Assembly: GCF_040732315.1 (NCBI RefSeq)
Contig: NZ_CP160388.1
Location: 1,950,494-2,014,493, forward strand
Length of the DNA: 64,000 nt
Reading direction: 5' to 3'
From: Oryzisolibacter sp. LB2S
Lineage (GTDB): Bacteria; Pseudomonadota; Gammaproteobacteria; Burkholderiales; Burkholderiaceae_C
Shown: in pieces, positions 46,344-55,943 of the stretch
Layout of the letters: every line of letters begins with the position of its first letter
Position numbering within the stretch: the stretch's first letter is position 1
Made by a program: the position numbers and the translations under genes
Notes under the pieces: model-generated
The model's input: the letters and a program-made list of their open reading frames with translations, nothing else
Databases searched by the model: none
What the model was told of the DNA's origin: nothing

Positions 46344-47153
46344 TCAGGCGCCCTCGGCCTGCGGCGCCGGTGCGGGCCGCGCCACGGCCGCGCGATAGGC
46401 ATGCCAACTGGCATGGCCCAGCAGCGGCCCGACGACGATCAGGCCCGCCCCCCAGGCCCACAGCGACAGGGCCACGAGCAGCGTGATCAGCGCCCCCCAC
46501 AGCAGCATGACGCCGGGGTTCTCCAGCACCACGCGGATGCTGGTGATGCCGGCCGTCAGCGCATCGGTGTCGCGGTCAAGAATCATGGGGATGGACACCA
46601 CCGTGGTGCAGAACACCAACACGGCAAACACCCCACCGACCAACGCGTAGACGAGCACGAACTGCCAGTTCTGCGGGTTGAACACGGCCTGTATGACGCC
46701 CGTGGTCGAGGGCATGCCGGTGTTGAAGAACACCGCAAACACGACCAGCGAGGCCCGGCCCCAGAGCAGCTCCAACACGATGAGCACCAGCACCAGCATG
46801 CCCATGCTGCCCATGTGACTGTCCCAGCAGGTGATGGACTGGCCGAGCTCGGGCGGCAGGCCCGCCTCGCGCCGGCGGCTGGTTTCGTACAGGCCCATGG
46901 CCAGAAACGGCCCCACGAGCAGGCAGCCGCTGGCCAGCGACATGGTGTATTCGGGCTGCGCCCTGAACACCCAGCCCAGCAGCAGCGCCATGGCCCAGAA
47001 GCACAGGCCGTAGAACAAGGCAATGCCGGGGGCGGCGCGCAGGTCCTGCACGCCGCGTGCAAGCCAGAGGAAAGGATCGCGCCAGCCCAGGGGGTTGAGC
47101 ACCAGGGGTGCGGTGGCGGGCCGGGCGGATGCGGGAGCGGAGGTGTCGGACAT
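46344..47153 (-). CDS. DUF2189 integral membrane protein
   Basis: The 269-residue protein has about six membrane helices (GIALFYGLCFWAMALLLGWV, ASGCLLVGPFLAMGLYETSRR, MGMLVLVLIVLELLWG, and others). GPFLAMGLYETSRRREAG and HASWHAYRAAV are conserved in the DUF2189 family. Function is unknown. The start at 47153 is chosen for the conserved distance to the first helix. The 120-base leader can fold into several hairpins. It is convergent with tesA (10-base gap). Confidence 0.85.
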   Translation of the reverse strand: MSDTSAPASARPATAPLVLNPLGWRDPFLWLARGVQDLRAAPGIALFYGLCFWAMALLLGWVFRAQPEYTMSLASGCLLVGPFLAMGLYETSRRREAGLPPELGQSITCWDSHMGSMGMLVLVLIVLELLWGRASLVVFAVFFNTGMPSTTGVIQAVFNPQNWQFVLVYALVGGVFAVLVFCTTVVSIPMILDRDTDALTAGITSIRVVLENPGVMLLWGALITLLVALSLWAWGAGLIVVGPLLGHASWHAYRAAVARPAPAPQAEGA

Positions 47154-47167
47154 GGCGCGGTCTCGTC

Positions 47168-47270
47168 GGCTCGGTGGTGGCGTTGCAGCCACCATAGCCA
47201 CGGGTGCGCTTGTCGAACATCAAGGAAACTACCACCCCGCCCGCTCCACGGACGGGCGGTGAAGCCCGTC
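47168..47270 (-). promoter_or_regulatory. Structured leader upstream of the DUF2189 gene
   Basis: Three stems are visible. TGGTGGC / GCCACCA (47175-47194) is closed by GGCT / AGCC, 15 bases before the ATG. CCGCCCG / CGGGCGG (47237-47259) and GACGGGC / GCCCGTC (47251-47270) share bases and are mutually exclusive. No known riboswitch consensus is recognised. Confidence 0.4.
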
Positions 47271-47431
47271 AGAGGCTGTGGGTGTTTCCCTCGTGCCCGA
47301 AAGGCGCGCCACAACGCACCCGATCGAGGCGAAAAACGCAGACATAGCCCGAGCTATGGCGAGTATTTGCAACGACGAGCGGGGGTGTTTTGGCGTGCAG
47401 GGCGGGCACAGGGGAAAAACGCACAGCCTCT
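47271..47431. mobile_element. MITE-like element, 161 bp, with about 20-bp terminal inverted repeats
   Basis: AGAGGCTGTGGGTGTTTCCC at the left and the reverse complement of AGAGGCTGTGCGTTTTTCCC at the right differ at about three positions. The interior holds the palindrome TAGCCCGAGCTA and no gene. Its right end shares the first base of the metC stop codon. No transposase is encoded; target duplication is not evident. Confidence 0.5.
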
Positions 47432-48660
47432 TAGCGCGAAAAGGCCTGCGCCATGGCCTGGGCCAGGTCCTGGCGCAGGTCCTCGACGGCCTCCAGCCCC
47501 ACGGCAAAACGCACCACCGTGCCGGGCCGTAGCTGAGGCGTGGCGCGCTGGCGCATGCTCGGCAGGTCGTAGGGCATGACCAGGCTCATGGGGCCGCCCC
47601 AGCTGTAGCCCAGGCGAAACAGGCGCAGGGCGTCGCAGAACGCATCGACCTCGTCCTGGCCGTGACGCGCGTCGATGACCACGCTGAACAGGCCCGCCGC
47701 CGCCCCCTGCGGGCCGCCGGCCTGGCCGCACAGCGCGCGCCAGTGCGCATGGCCCGGGCTGCCTGCCAGTGCCGGATGCAGCACCTGGGCCACGGGCGCC
47801 TGCGTGCCCATCCAGCTAGCGAGCTCGCGCGCGGCCGCATCGTGCGCCCGGTAGCGCAGCGCCAGGCTGGGCAGGGAGCGCAGCACCGCCTCGACATCGT
47901 TGGCGCCCACGCCCAGGCCCAGGCGCATGTGGGTGAGCTTGAGCCTGAGGTGCAGTGCCTCGTCGCGCGTGATGATGCTGCCCATGAGCACGTCGCCGCC
48001 GCCGCTCGGGTACTTGGTCAGCGCATGCACGCTGATGTCCACGCCCAGGCTGCCATCGCCGAGCAGGTCGAACGGCGCAAAGGCCAGGCCCGCGCCCCAG
48101 GTGTTGTCCAGCACCGTGGTCACGCCGCGTGCGCGGCAGATGCGCAGCTGCTCGGCAAGGTCGGGGAACTCCAGCGTCACCGAGCCCGGTGCCTCCAGCC
48201 ACACGAGCCGCGTGGCGTCGCTGATGCGCGCGGCCAGGTCGGCCGGGTCCAGCGGGTCATAGACCTGGTGGCGTATGCCGTAGTGGCGCAGCTCCACCTC
48301 GGCCAGGGCCAGATTGGGGCCGTAGGCGTTGTCGGGAATCAGCACCTCGTCGCCCTGGCGCAGCAGCGACAGTGACACGGTGGCGATCGCCGCCAGGCCG
48401 CTGGGCGCGAGCAGGCATTGCACGCCCCCTTCCAGCGTGGCCAGGCGCTCCTCGAGCTGATAGGTGGTGGGCGTGCCATGCAGGCCGTAGGTGTAGCTGG
48501 TCTTGTCCTTCCACTCACGCGCGCGCACGGCAGCCACGTTGGGGAAGATGACGGTGGACGCCTTGTGCACGGCCGGCTGCGGCGCCTCGAAGCCCGCAGG
48601 CGGCGTGTATGCGTGGTGTATCAGTCGGGTGGCCAGATCGGCGGGGACGGTATCAGTCAT
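47431..48660 (-). CDS. metC: Cystathionine beta-lyase (MetC type)
   Basis: The 409-residue PLP enzyme of the Cys/Met family converts cystathionine to homocysteine. TRLIHHAYTPP, the PLP tyrosine-type segment TYGLHGTPT, LLAPSGLAAIATV and the PLP lysine in VHALTKYPSGGGDVLMGSI are as in MetC. It may also work on other beta-elimination substrates. The stop TAA is at the edge of the MITE-like element; AFSR at the C-terminus looks normal, so the protein is not truncated noticeably. Confidence 0.92.
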   Translation of the reverse strand: MTDTVPADLATRLIHHAYTPPAGFEAPQPAVHKASTVIFPNVAAVRAREWKDKTSYTYGLHGTPTTYQLEERLATLEGGVQCLLAPSGLAAIATVSLSLLRQGDEVLIPDNAYGPNLALAEVELRHYGIRHQVYDPLDPADLAARISDATRLVWLEAPGSVTLEFPDLAEQLRICRARGVTTVLDNTWGAGLAFAPFDLLGDGSLGVDISVHALTKYPSGGGDVLMGSIITRDEALHLRLKLTHMRLGLGVGANDVEAVLRSLPSLALRYRAHDAAARELASWMGTQAPVAQVLHPALAGSPGHAHWRALCGQAGGPQGAAAGLFSVVIDARHGQDEVDAFCDALRLFRLGYSWGGPMSLVMPYDLPSMRQRATPQLRPGTVVRFAVGLEAVEDLRQDLAQAMAQAFSR

Positions 48661-48768
48661 GCGGCAATGGTAGCGGCCGCGCGCGCCGGGATGTCAGAAA
48701 CCGCGGCCATCGCAGGCCGAGCAGGAAGACGGGCATGGGCATGGCGCTGATGTAACAATCCATGCCCC

Positions 48769-50445
48769 ATGCCTATACCGATGCTGCACCGCTATCTGCC
48801 CTTTCTCGCCTGGCCGCGCCCGACCGGGGAACTGCTGAGAGGAGAGTTCTGGGCCGGCATGACGGTGGGCCTGATGCTCGTGCCCCAGGGCGTGGCCTAT
48901 GCGGCACTGGCCGGCATGCCGCTGGTGACGGGCATCTACGCCTCTTTAGTCCCGGCGCTGGTCGCCGTGCTCTGGAGCTCCTCCACACGCCTGGGCGTGG
49001 GCCCCACGGCCCTCACCAGCCTGCTCATAGGCGCTTCGCTCACGGGCATGGCCGAGCCCGGCAGCGCGCAGTGGGTGGCGCTCGCGGCGTGGATGGCCTT
49101 GCTCTCGGGGTTGCTGCAGCTGCTGCTGGGCGTGGTGCGCTTTGGCTGGCTGCTCAATCTGGTCACATCACCCGTGCTCGGCGGCTTCACCCAGGCGGCG
49201 GCGCTGCTGATCTTCACCTCGCAGCTCCCTGCCCTGCTCGGCCTGCGCACCGGCTGGCATGCACTGGCCGTGAGCCCGTCGGTGCAGCATTTCGACCTGA
49301 CGGCGCTGACCTTTGGCCTGGGCAGCTGGGCGTTTCTGGTGCTGGCCAAGCGCTGGCGCTCGGGCTTTCCGGCGGCCATCGTCCTGATCGCCGTGGCGGC
49401 CTTCATCAGCTGGGCCATGGACTATGCCGACGCCCATGGCGCGGTGATAGGCCACCTGCCCTCGGGGCTGCCCTCGCCCTATTGGCCGGGCTGGCTGTCC
49501 TGGGACGAGCTCGGCGGCCTGGTTATGCCGGTGCTGGTGGTGACCCTGGTGAGCTTTCTGGAGACGGCGTCCAGCGCCAAGGTCGAGCACCAGCAGGGCG
49601 GCACGCGCTGGAACGAGAACCAGGACCTGATCGCCCACGGCCTGGCCAAGATGAGCTCGGGCCTGTGCGGCAGCTTCGCCACCAGCGCCTCGTTCTCGCG
49701 CTCGGCCATCAACCTCTACGCGGGCGCCAGGACCGGCTGGGCGACGCTGTTTGCGCTGGTGCTCGTGCTGGCCACGCTGCTGTGGCTCACGCCCGCGCTC
49801 TACCACGTGCCGCAGTCGGTGCTCGCGGCGGTGGTGGTGGCCGCCGTCACCAACCTGATCAAGCCGCGCAGCATGCTGGCGTTGTGGCGCATCGCGCGCG
49901 TGGAGACGGTCATAGGCCTTGCCACCTTTGCGCTGACGCTGGCCACCGCCCCGCGCCTGTACTGGGGGGTGCTCGCGGGCATCGTGATGAATCTGAGCCA
50001 TTTTCTCTACCAGCGGCTGCATCCGCGCATCATCGAGGTGGGCCTGCACCCGGACGGCAGCCTGCGCGATCGCCATCTGTGGCGCCTGCCCCCGCTGGCG
50101 CCCCAGGTGCTGGCGCTGCGCATGGACGCGGAACTGGACTTCGCCTCCGCCAACGCGCTGGAGCGGCGCGTCGCCGACGAGCTGGCAAGCCACCCCGAGA
50201 CACGCCACCTGTGCCTGTTCGCCCAGCCCATCAACCGCATCGACGTGACAGGCGTGGAGGTGTTTCTGCGCCTGCGCGCCCTGCTGCAAAGCCATGGCGG
50301 CATGTTGCACGTGACCGGCATCAAGCTGCCCGTGCAACGCCGCCTGGAAGCCGCGGGTGCCCTGGCGCCAGGGCCCAACTTCACCACCTACCGCACCGAT
50401 GCGGAAGCGGTTGCTGCGCTCGAAGACACATCACGCACACCATAA
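48769..50445 (+). CDS. SulP family inorganic anion transporter with STAS domain
   Basis: The 558-residue transporter has about 12 membrane helices. GLMLVPQGVAYAALAGMPLVTGIYASLVP and ALTSLLIGASLTG are family blocks, as is SFLETASSAKVE. A STAS domain (about 430-550) shows LCLFAQPINRIDVTGVEVFLRLRALLQSHGG. SulP proteins carry sulfate, bicarbonate or dicarboxylates; nearby metC, metY and egt genes suggest sulfate but do not prove it. ATG 48769 is divergent from metC by 108 bases. Confidence 0.92.
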   Translation: MPIPMLHRYLPFLAWPRPTGELLRGEFWAGMTVGLMLVPQGVAYAALAGMPLVTGIYASLVPALVAVLWSSSTRLGVGPTALTSLLIGASLTGMAEPGSAQWVALAAWMALLSGLLQLLLGVVRFGWLLNLVTSPVLGGFTQAAALLIFTSQLPALLGLRTGWHALAVSPSVQHFDLTALTFGLGSWAFLVLAKRWRSGFPAAIVLIAVAAFISWAMDYADAHGAVIGHLPSGLPSPYWPGWLSWDELGGLVMPVLVVTLVSFLETASSAKVEHQQGGTRWNENQDLIAHGLAKMSSGLCGSFATSASFSRSAINLYAGARTGWATLFALVLVLATLLWLTPALYHVPQSVLAAVVVAAVTNLIKPRSMLALWRIARVETVIGLATFALTLATAPRLYWGVLAGIVMNLSHFLYQRLHPRIIEVGLHPDGSLRDRHLWRLPPLAPQVLALRMDAELDFASANALERRVADELASHPETRHLCLFAQPINRIDVTGVEVFLRLRALLQSHGGMLHVTGIKLPVQRRLEAAGALAPGPNFTTYRTDAEAVAALEDTSRTP

Positions 50446-50542
50446 AATCTCGGGTGGATGCACCGCGGCCCAGGGAACCATGGGAAGAGTCCCGCCAGGC
50501 CGCTCAGGGCTGCTACACTGCCATCTTTATTTGTTTCATTTT

Positions 50543-51316
50543 GTGACTGATACCGCGCATCCTGCAACCGTCCGTCTGCGTGACCTGCGACTGGCCACCG
50601 CGCACGCGCTGGTAGCTCAATCCCTGGGTTCCGAGCAGCCCCTGCAAGAGCAGTCGCCGCTGGAATACCTGCAAGACCTCATCGACGGGCTCTGTGAGCT
50701 CTCGTTGAAGGACCCGCTGACAGGGCTTCCCAATCGTCGCCATATCGGGGCGGTGCTCGAGCGCGAGATCGATCGCGTGGCCCGATCCGGCGAGGCCGCA
50801 TTGCTGCTGATACTGGATATCGACCATTTCAAGAAGGTCAACGACAGCCATGGTCATCTGGCCGGCGACGTCGTGCTCCAGTCGGTGGCGCGCACGCTCG
50901 AATCCTGCGTGCGCCCCATGGACACCGTGGCCCGTTTCGGCGGCGAAGAGTTCGCCATCGTGCTGCCGGCGTGCCAGTTCGGCTTCGGGCGCGCGGTGGC
51001 CGAACGGGTGCGCCACGCGGTCGAGTCCACGCCCGTGCGTGTCTCGCCCTCGCTGGCATTGAACGTCACGGTCAGCATAGGCGGGGCATTTGCTCTGCAA
51101 TGGATACGCAGCACCACCTCGCTGTGGATAGACCGCGCCGATGCCGAGCTGTACAAGGCCAAGCTCGCCGGACGCAACCGTATCAGCATCGAAGATCAAC
51201 CCGACAGCAGTGTCAGCGCAGAGGAGAAGAGTTTGCTGTTTGGCCCCCTGTACACGCCCTCGGGATGGGGCGACCTGCCCTCGCTCCTGGACCCATCCAC
51301 CCGCAGCGCCATATGA
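50543..51316 (+). CDS. Diguanylate cyclase (GGDEF domain, GGEEF active site)
   Basis: The 257-residue protein makes the second messenger cyclic di-GMP. An N-terminal helical part (1-70) is followed by SLKDPLTGLPNRRHI, LLILDIDHFKKVNDSHGHLAGD and the active-site FGGEEFAIV. The product-inhibition I-site RPMD lies five residues before GGEEF, so feedback is expected. No EAL domain or membrane helix is seen. GTG at 50543 is preferred because an extended -10 (TGCTACACT, 50511-50519) lies just upstream; ATG 50480 would lie before that promoter. A MinD/FlhG-like gene follows 10 bases later. Confidence 0.9.
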   Translation: MTDTAHPATVRLRDLRLATAHALVAQSLGSEQPLQEQSPLEYLQDLIDGLCELSLKDPLTGLPNRRHIGAVLEREIDRVARSGEAALLLILDIDHFKKVNDSHGHLAGDVVLQSVARTLESCVRPMDTVARFGGEEFAIVLPACQFGFGRAVAERVRHAVESTPVRVSPSLALNVTVSIGGAFALQWIRSTTSLWIDRADAELYKAKLAGRNRISIEDQPDSSVSAEEKSLLFGPLYTPSGWGDLPSLLDPSTRSAI

Positions 51317-51326
51317 AAGCAAGACG

Positions 51327-52178
51327 ATGAACGACGCGCTGTACTCCCGCCCCAAGACGCCGGCATCGGCAGACGCCGCTGCACCCGCGGCCGGCGGCCC
51401 GACGGATTCGCGCATCATTGCCATCACCAGTGGCAAGGGTGGCGTGGGCAAGACCTTTGTTTCGGCCAACCTGGCAGCCGCCCTGACCCGCCGCGGCCTG
51501 CGCGTGCTCGTGCTGGACGCGGATCTCGGGCTCGCCAACCTGGACGTGGTGCTGAACCTCCACCCCAAGGTCACGCTGCACGATGTGTTCACGGGCAAGG
51601 CCACGCTGGACCAGGCGGTGGTCAAGGCGCCTGGCGGCTTCTCCGTGGTGCTGGCCGGATCGGGCATGGTCGAGTATTCGCGCCTGACGCCCGAGGTGCG
51701 CAGCGAGCTTCTCAACGTCATCCAGGCCCTGGCGCCGCAGTACGACGTGGTGCTTCTGGACACGGGCGCGGGCATCTCCGATGTCGTGCTGTATTCGGTG
51801 TCGCTGGCCCAGGAGGTGCTGGTCGTGGCCACCCCCGAGCCCACCTCTCTGACCGACGCCTATGCCGCGATCAAGGTGCTGGCCACCCAGCAACGGCGCC
51901 AGCAGGTGCGGCTGGTGGTCAACCAGGCAGCGCGCCCCGGCGACGGCCGCGCCATCACGGGCCAGCTCCAGCAGGTGCTCGACCGCTTTGTGGCGACGGA
52001 CACGGGACGCCCCGTGCGCCTGATCCACATGGGGGACATTCCGGCCGACACCGCGGTGCGCGAGGCCGTCATGCGCCGCCAGCTGCTCCTGCAGCAGATG
52101 CCCGGCACGCCCGCCGCCCTGGCCGTGGCGCAGCTCGCCAACAAGATCGAGACCACGGTGCTGAGGCCCGTGGCATAG
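51327..52178 (+). CDS. MinD/ParA family ATPase, FlhG-like
   Basis: The 283-residue deviant-Walker ATPase has SGKGGVGKTFVSANLAAAL, VLVLDADLGLANLDVVL and VLLDTGAGISDVVL, plus the FlhG-type segment ATPEPTSLTDAYAAIKVL. The N-terminal tail (about 28 residues, Pro/Ala-rich) has no obvious DQAxxLR motif as seen in true FlhG, and no C-terminal amphipathic helix as in MinD is clear. FlhG sets flagellar number and place; here it is next to a diguanylate cyclase and far from any flagellar gene in the window. The partner is unknown. Confidence 0.85.
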   Translation: MNDALYSRPKTPASADAAAPAAGGPTDSRIIAITSGKGGVGKTFVSANLAAALTRRGLRVLVLDADLGLANLDVVLNLHPKVTLHDVFTGKATLDQAVVKAPGGFSVVLAGSGMVEYSRLTPEVRSELLNVIQALAPQYDVVLLDTGAGISDVVLYSVSLAQEVLVVATPEPTSLTDAYAAIKVLATQQRRQQVRLVVNQAARPGDGRAITGQLQQVLDRFVATDTGRPVRLIHMGDIPADTAVREAVMRRQLLLQQMPGTPAALAVAQLANKIETTVLRPVA

Positions 52179-52187
52179 CGAGCCACT

Positions 52188-52221
52188 GGCCGGTCCGCAA
52201 AACAGGTTTGCAGGTCCGGCC
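52188..52221. terminator. Hairpin between convergent FlhG-like and cyclase genes
   Basis: A two-part stem, GGCCGG / CCGGCC outside and GCAAA / TTTGC inside, lies between the two stops. No T run follows, so termination strength is uncertain. Confidence 0.4.
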
Positions 52222-52244
52222 GGGTGCCGGCGCTGGCCGGCCCG

Positions 52245-53177
52245 TCACGCGGTGCGCGCAGAGGCGTCGCACACCTGAAAGCTCACAACGGGCGCCGTGC
52301 TTTCGGTGAATGGCACGCCCAGCGCGATCTCGCCTGCGCCATGCAGCAGGCAATTGTCACGGCGCAGCTGTACGGGCGTCTCACTGCCGTCGAAGCGCAC
52401 CCAGGTGCCATAGCTGCTCAGATCGGTGAGCACAAAGGCCCCCTGGCGCCACTGCACGCGCGCATGTACGCGCGAGACGCGCGGGTCGGACAGGTACAGA
52501 TCGGACTCCGGCGCACGCCCCAGCTGCACGGGCACCATGCTGGTGACGGGCAGCGTGCTGCCGTCGGGCCCCTGCAGGTGAACCTGGGCTCCGTCCACAG
52601 CGGCCCCGTTGAGTTCACTGATCAGATCGGCGTGAATGGTGGAGCCGTCCCGCTCGCCCTCGCGCCACTCGACCTGGTACATGAGCTGTGGCTCGGCCTT
52701 GCCCCGGACTTCGACATGCCCCAGGCGAACAAAGCCCATGCCATGCGCCTCGCGCTGACCGGCCACCACAGCCTCGGTCGCCCAGACCTCGCCCTCGCCG
52801 GCCAGATCACAGAGCCGGGCCGCCAGGTTCACCGCGTCGCCATAGCAGTCCCCATCCATTTCGACCACCTCGCCGCTGGCCAACCCCACATGGATGGCCA
52901 CCTGCGGCTCACTGGAGCGGGCTTGCAGCCACAGTTGATGCCGGCGCATCAATGCGACCGAGGCCGCCAGCGCGTCTTCGGCACCTTGAAAGACACCGAG
53001 CACGCCATCGCCCAGCTTTTTCACCACCCGCCCGCGATGCTCGACCACGCAGGCAGCGATATCGCTCGTCAACCGGGTCACCAGTGCGGCGGCCTCTTCG
53101 TTGCCCAGGGCCTCGAACAGCGCCGTGCTTCCAGCCAGGTCTGCAAACACCACCGTGGTGCAGGGGGTCACGTTCAT
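52245..53177 (-). CDS. Class III adenylate/guanylate cyclase fused to an FHA domain
   Basis: The 310-residue protein has an N-terminal cyclase catalytic domain (1-170). Metal aspartates lie in VVFADLAGSTALFE and KKLGDGVLGVF, and the transition-state Asn/Arg in GDAVNLAARL. An FHA domain (about 215-300: VQLGRAPESDLYLSDPRVSRVHARVQW, LTDLSSYGTWVRF) should bind a phosphothreonine partner. Nucleotide preference (ATP or GTP) is not clear. It is convergent with the FlhG-like gene. A 218-base AT-rich region upstream should hold its promoter. Confidence 0.9.
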   Translation of the reverse strand: MNVTPCTTVVFADLAGSTALFEALGNEEAAALVTRLTSDIAACVVEHRGRVVKKLGDGVLGVFQGAEDALAASVALMRRHQLWLQARSSEPQVAIHVGLASGEVVEMDGDCYGDAVNLAARLCDLAGEGEVWATEAVVAGQREAHGMGFVRLGHVEVRGKAEPQLMYQVEWREGERDGSTIHADLISELNGAAVDGAQVHLQGPDGSTLPVTSMVPVQLGRAPESDLYLSDPRVSRVHARVQWRQGAFVLTDLSSYGTWVRFDGSETPVQLRRDNCLLHGAGEIALGVPFTESTAPVVSFQVCDASARTA

Positions 53178-53395
53178 GCTCCTGTCTTGCGGCAGCGCGC
53201 CAGTCCGTGATCCGGCGCCGCATCATGAAATTATTGGTTACACAAAATACGATACGCAATCATATTACAGATGCCTGTGCACGGCCGCGGGCGAACGCAA
53301 GACCCATGCCCTTCGGCAAGGGCTGGCGGATTTTTGGACAAATTGGGCTCCGTGGCCCATGCAGGCTGCGTCAACAGCTCCTCAAAGCATAGCAG
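53178..53395. promoter_or_regulatory. Intergenic region upstream of the cyclase-FHA gene
   Basis: 218 bases without a gene. The part 53220-53275 is AT-rich compared with the rest and probably holds the cyclase promoter. No terminator is clear. Confidence 0.3.
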
Positions 53396-54373
53396 TCAGT
53401 GACCATGCCCCCAATAGATGAGCGCGTCGCGTCCTTCGACGGAGAGCGACACCTCGGCACCCACGGGCAGCAGCACCTTGGTGGGCACATGGCCGAACGG
53501 CAGATTGGTGAGCACGGGGGCCTTGATCTGCGTGCGCAGCCAGTCCACCACCGACTGCAGCCTGAAGCCCTTGTCGTGCGGCGTCAGCTTGTACTCGTTG
53601 AACTGGCCCAGGACGACGGCCTTTTGCTGCGCCAGCACCCCGGCATGCAGCAGTTGGGTGAGCAGGCGCTCGATGCGGTAGGGATGCTCGCCCACATCCT
53701 CGAGGAACAACACACCGCCCTTGACCTGCGGCAGGTAGGGCGTGCCCACGAGCGAGCACAGCGTGGCCAGGTTGCCGCCCCAGAGCCGGGCCTTCTTCAC
53801 ATAGAAGTCGCGCACGGCGGGCCGGCCATCGGCCAGGGGCTTTTCGGCATGCATGCGCCAGCCGCTGCCCTCGCCGTGGCCGGTGAACAAATCGTCAAGG
53901 CAGGCGAGCATGATGTCGTCGGGCTCGCCCGCCACGCCCAGGTCGCCCACCAGCGCCGGGCCGGCCCAGGTGGTGGCGCCGGTCTGGGCCAGCAGCGCGC
54001 ACTGGAAGGCCGTGAAGTCGCTCACCCCGACAAACTGCGTGCCGCGCTGCACGGCCTTGGCCACGGCCTTGTACTGGATGCGCGGCAGGATGCGCGTGAG
54101 GCCATAGCCGCCGCGGCTGATCAGCGCCACGTCGGCGCCGCTGGCCGCCGCGCGGTGGATGGCGGCCAGGCGCGTGTCGTCGTCGCCGGCAAAGCGTTGG
54201 TGGCTGGCGAGCGCGTCGGGGTCCACCTCGACCTCGTGGCCCATGGCCTGAAGGCGCTTGATGCCGCGCCGGAAGGCCGCCTTGTCGCGCACGGCGCCCG
54301 AGGGGGAGTAGATGTAGATGTGGCGCGGGCCGTGGTCGTGGCCGCAATGGGCGTGATCGTGATCGTGGGACAA
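53396..54373 (-). CDS. ldcA: LD-carboxypeptidase (S66 family) with His-rich N-terminus
   Basis: The 325-residue cytoplasmic peptidase removes the terminal D-Ala from murein tetrapeptides during cell wall recycling. Nucleophile S118 is in VGVSDFTAF; the catalytic Glu is in LFLEDVGEHPYR and the His in GHVPTKVLLPVG. SRGGYGLTRILP is the family block. The first 15 residues (SHDHDHAHCGHDHG) form a metal-binding-like cluster not typical of LdcA, and the C-terminus ends WGHGH. There is no signal peptide. Confidence 0.92.
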   Translation of the reverse strand: MSHDHDHAHCGHDHGPRHIYIYSPSGAVRDKAAFRRGIKRLQAMGHEVEVDPDALASHQRFAGDDDTRLAAIHRAAASGADVALISRGGYGLTRILPRIQYKAVAKAVQRGTQFVGVSDFTAFQCALLAQTGATTWAGPALVGDLGVAGEPDDIMLACLDDLFTGHGEGSGWRMHAEKPLADGRPAVRDFYVKKARLWGGNLATLCSLVGTPYLPQVKGGVLFLEDVGEHPYRIERLLTQLLHAGVLAQQKAVVLGQFNEYKLTPHDKGFRLQSVVDWLRTQIKAPVLTNLPFGHVPTKVLLPVGAEVSLSVEGRDALIYWGHGH

Positions 54374-54439
54374 GGCGCTGTCTCGCGCCCCAGGCGGGCG
54401 CGCTCCGTGCAGTGAGGGCGCCGCTTGCGGCGCCGGGGG

Positions 54440-55848
<1,409 letters not shown>

Positions 55849-55943
55849 ACCACCCTCCCCGTTCAACCCTGAAGCCGCCGACTGTAGCGGCGATTTCCCG
55901 CGCCCGAGCGCCCGAAAAGGCGCCCTGGGATAATCCGCGCCCT

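Noticed and set aside
51327..52178. MinD of the cell division min operon
   Set aside because: No minC or minE is adjacent and the sequence is closer to FlhG-type proteins.
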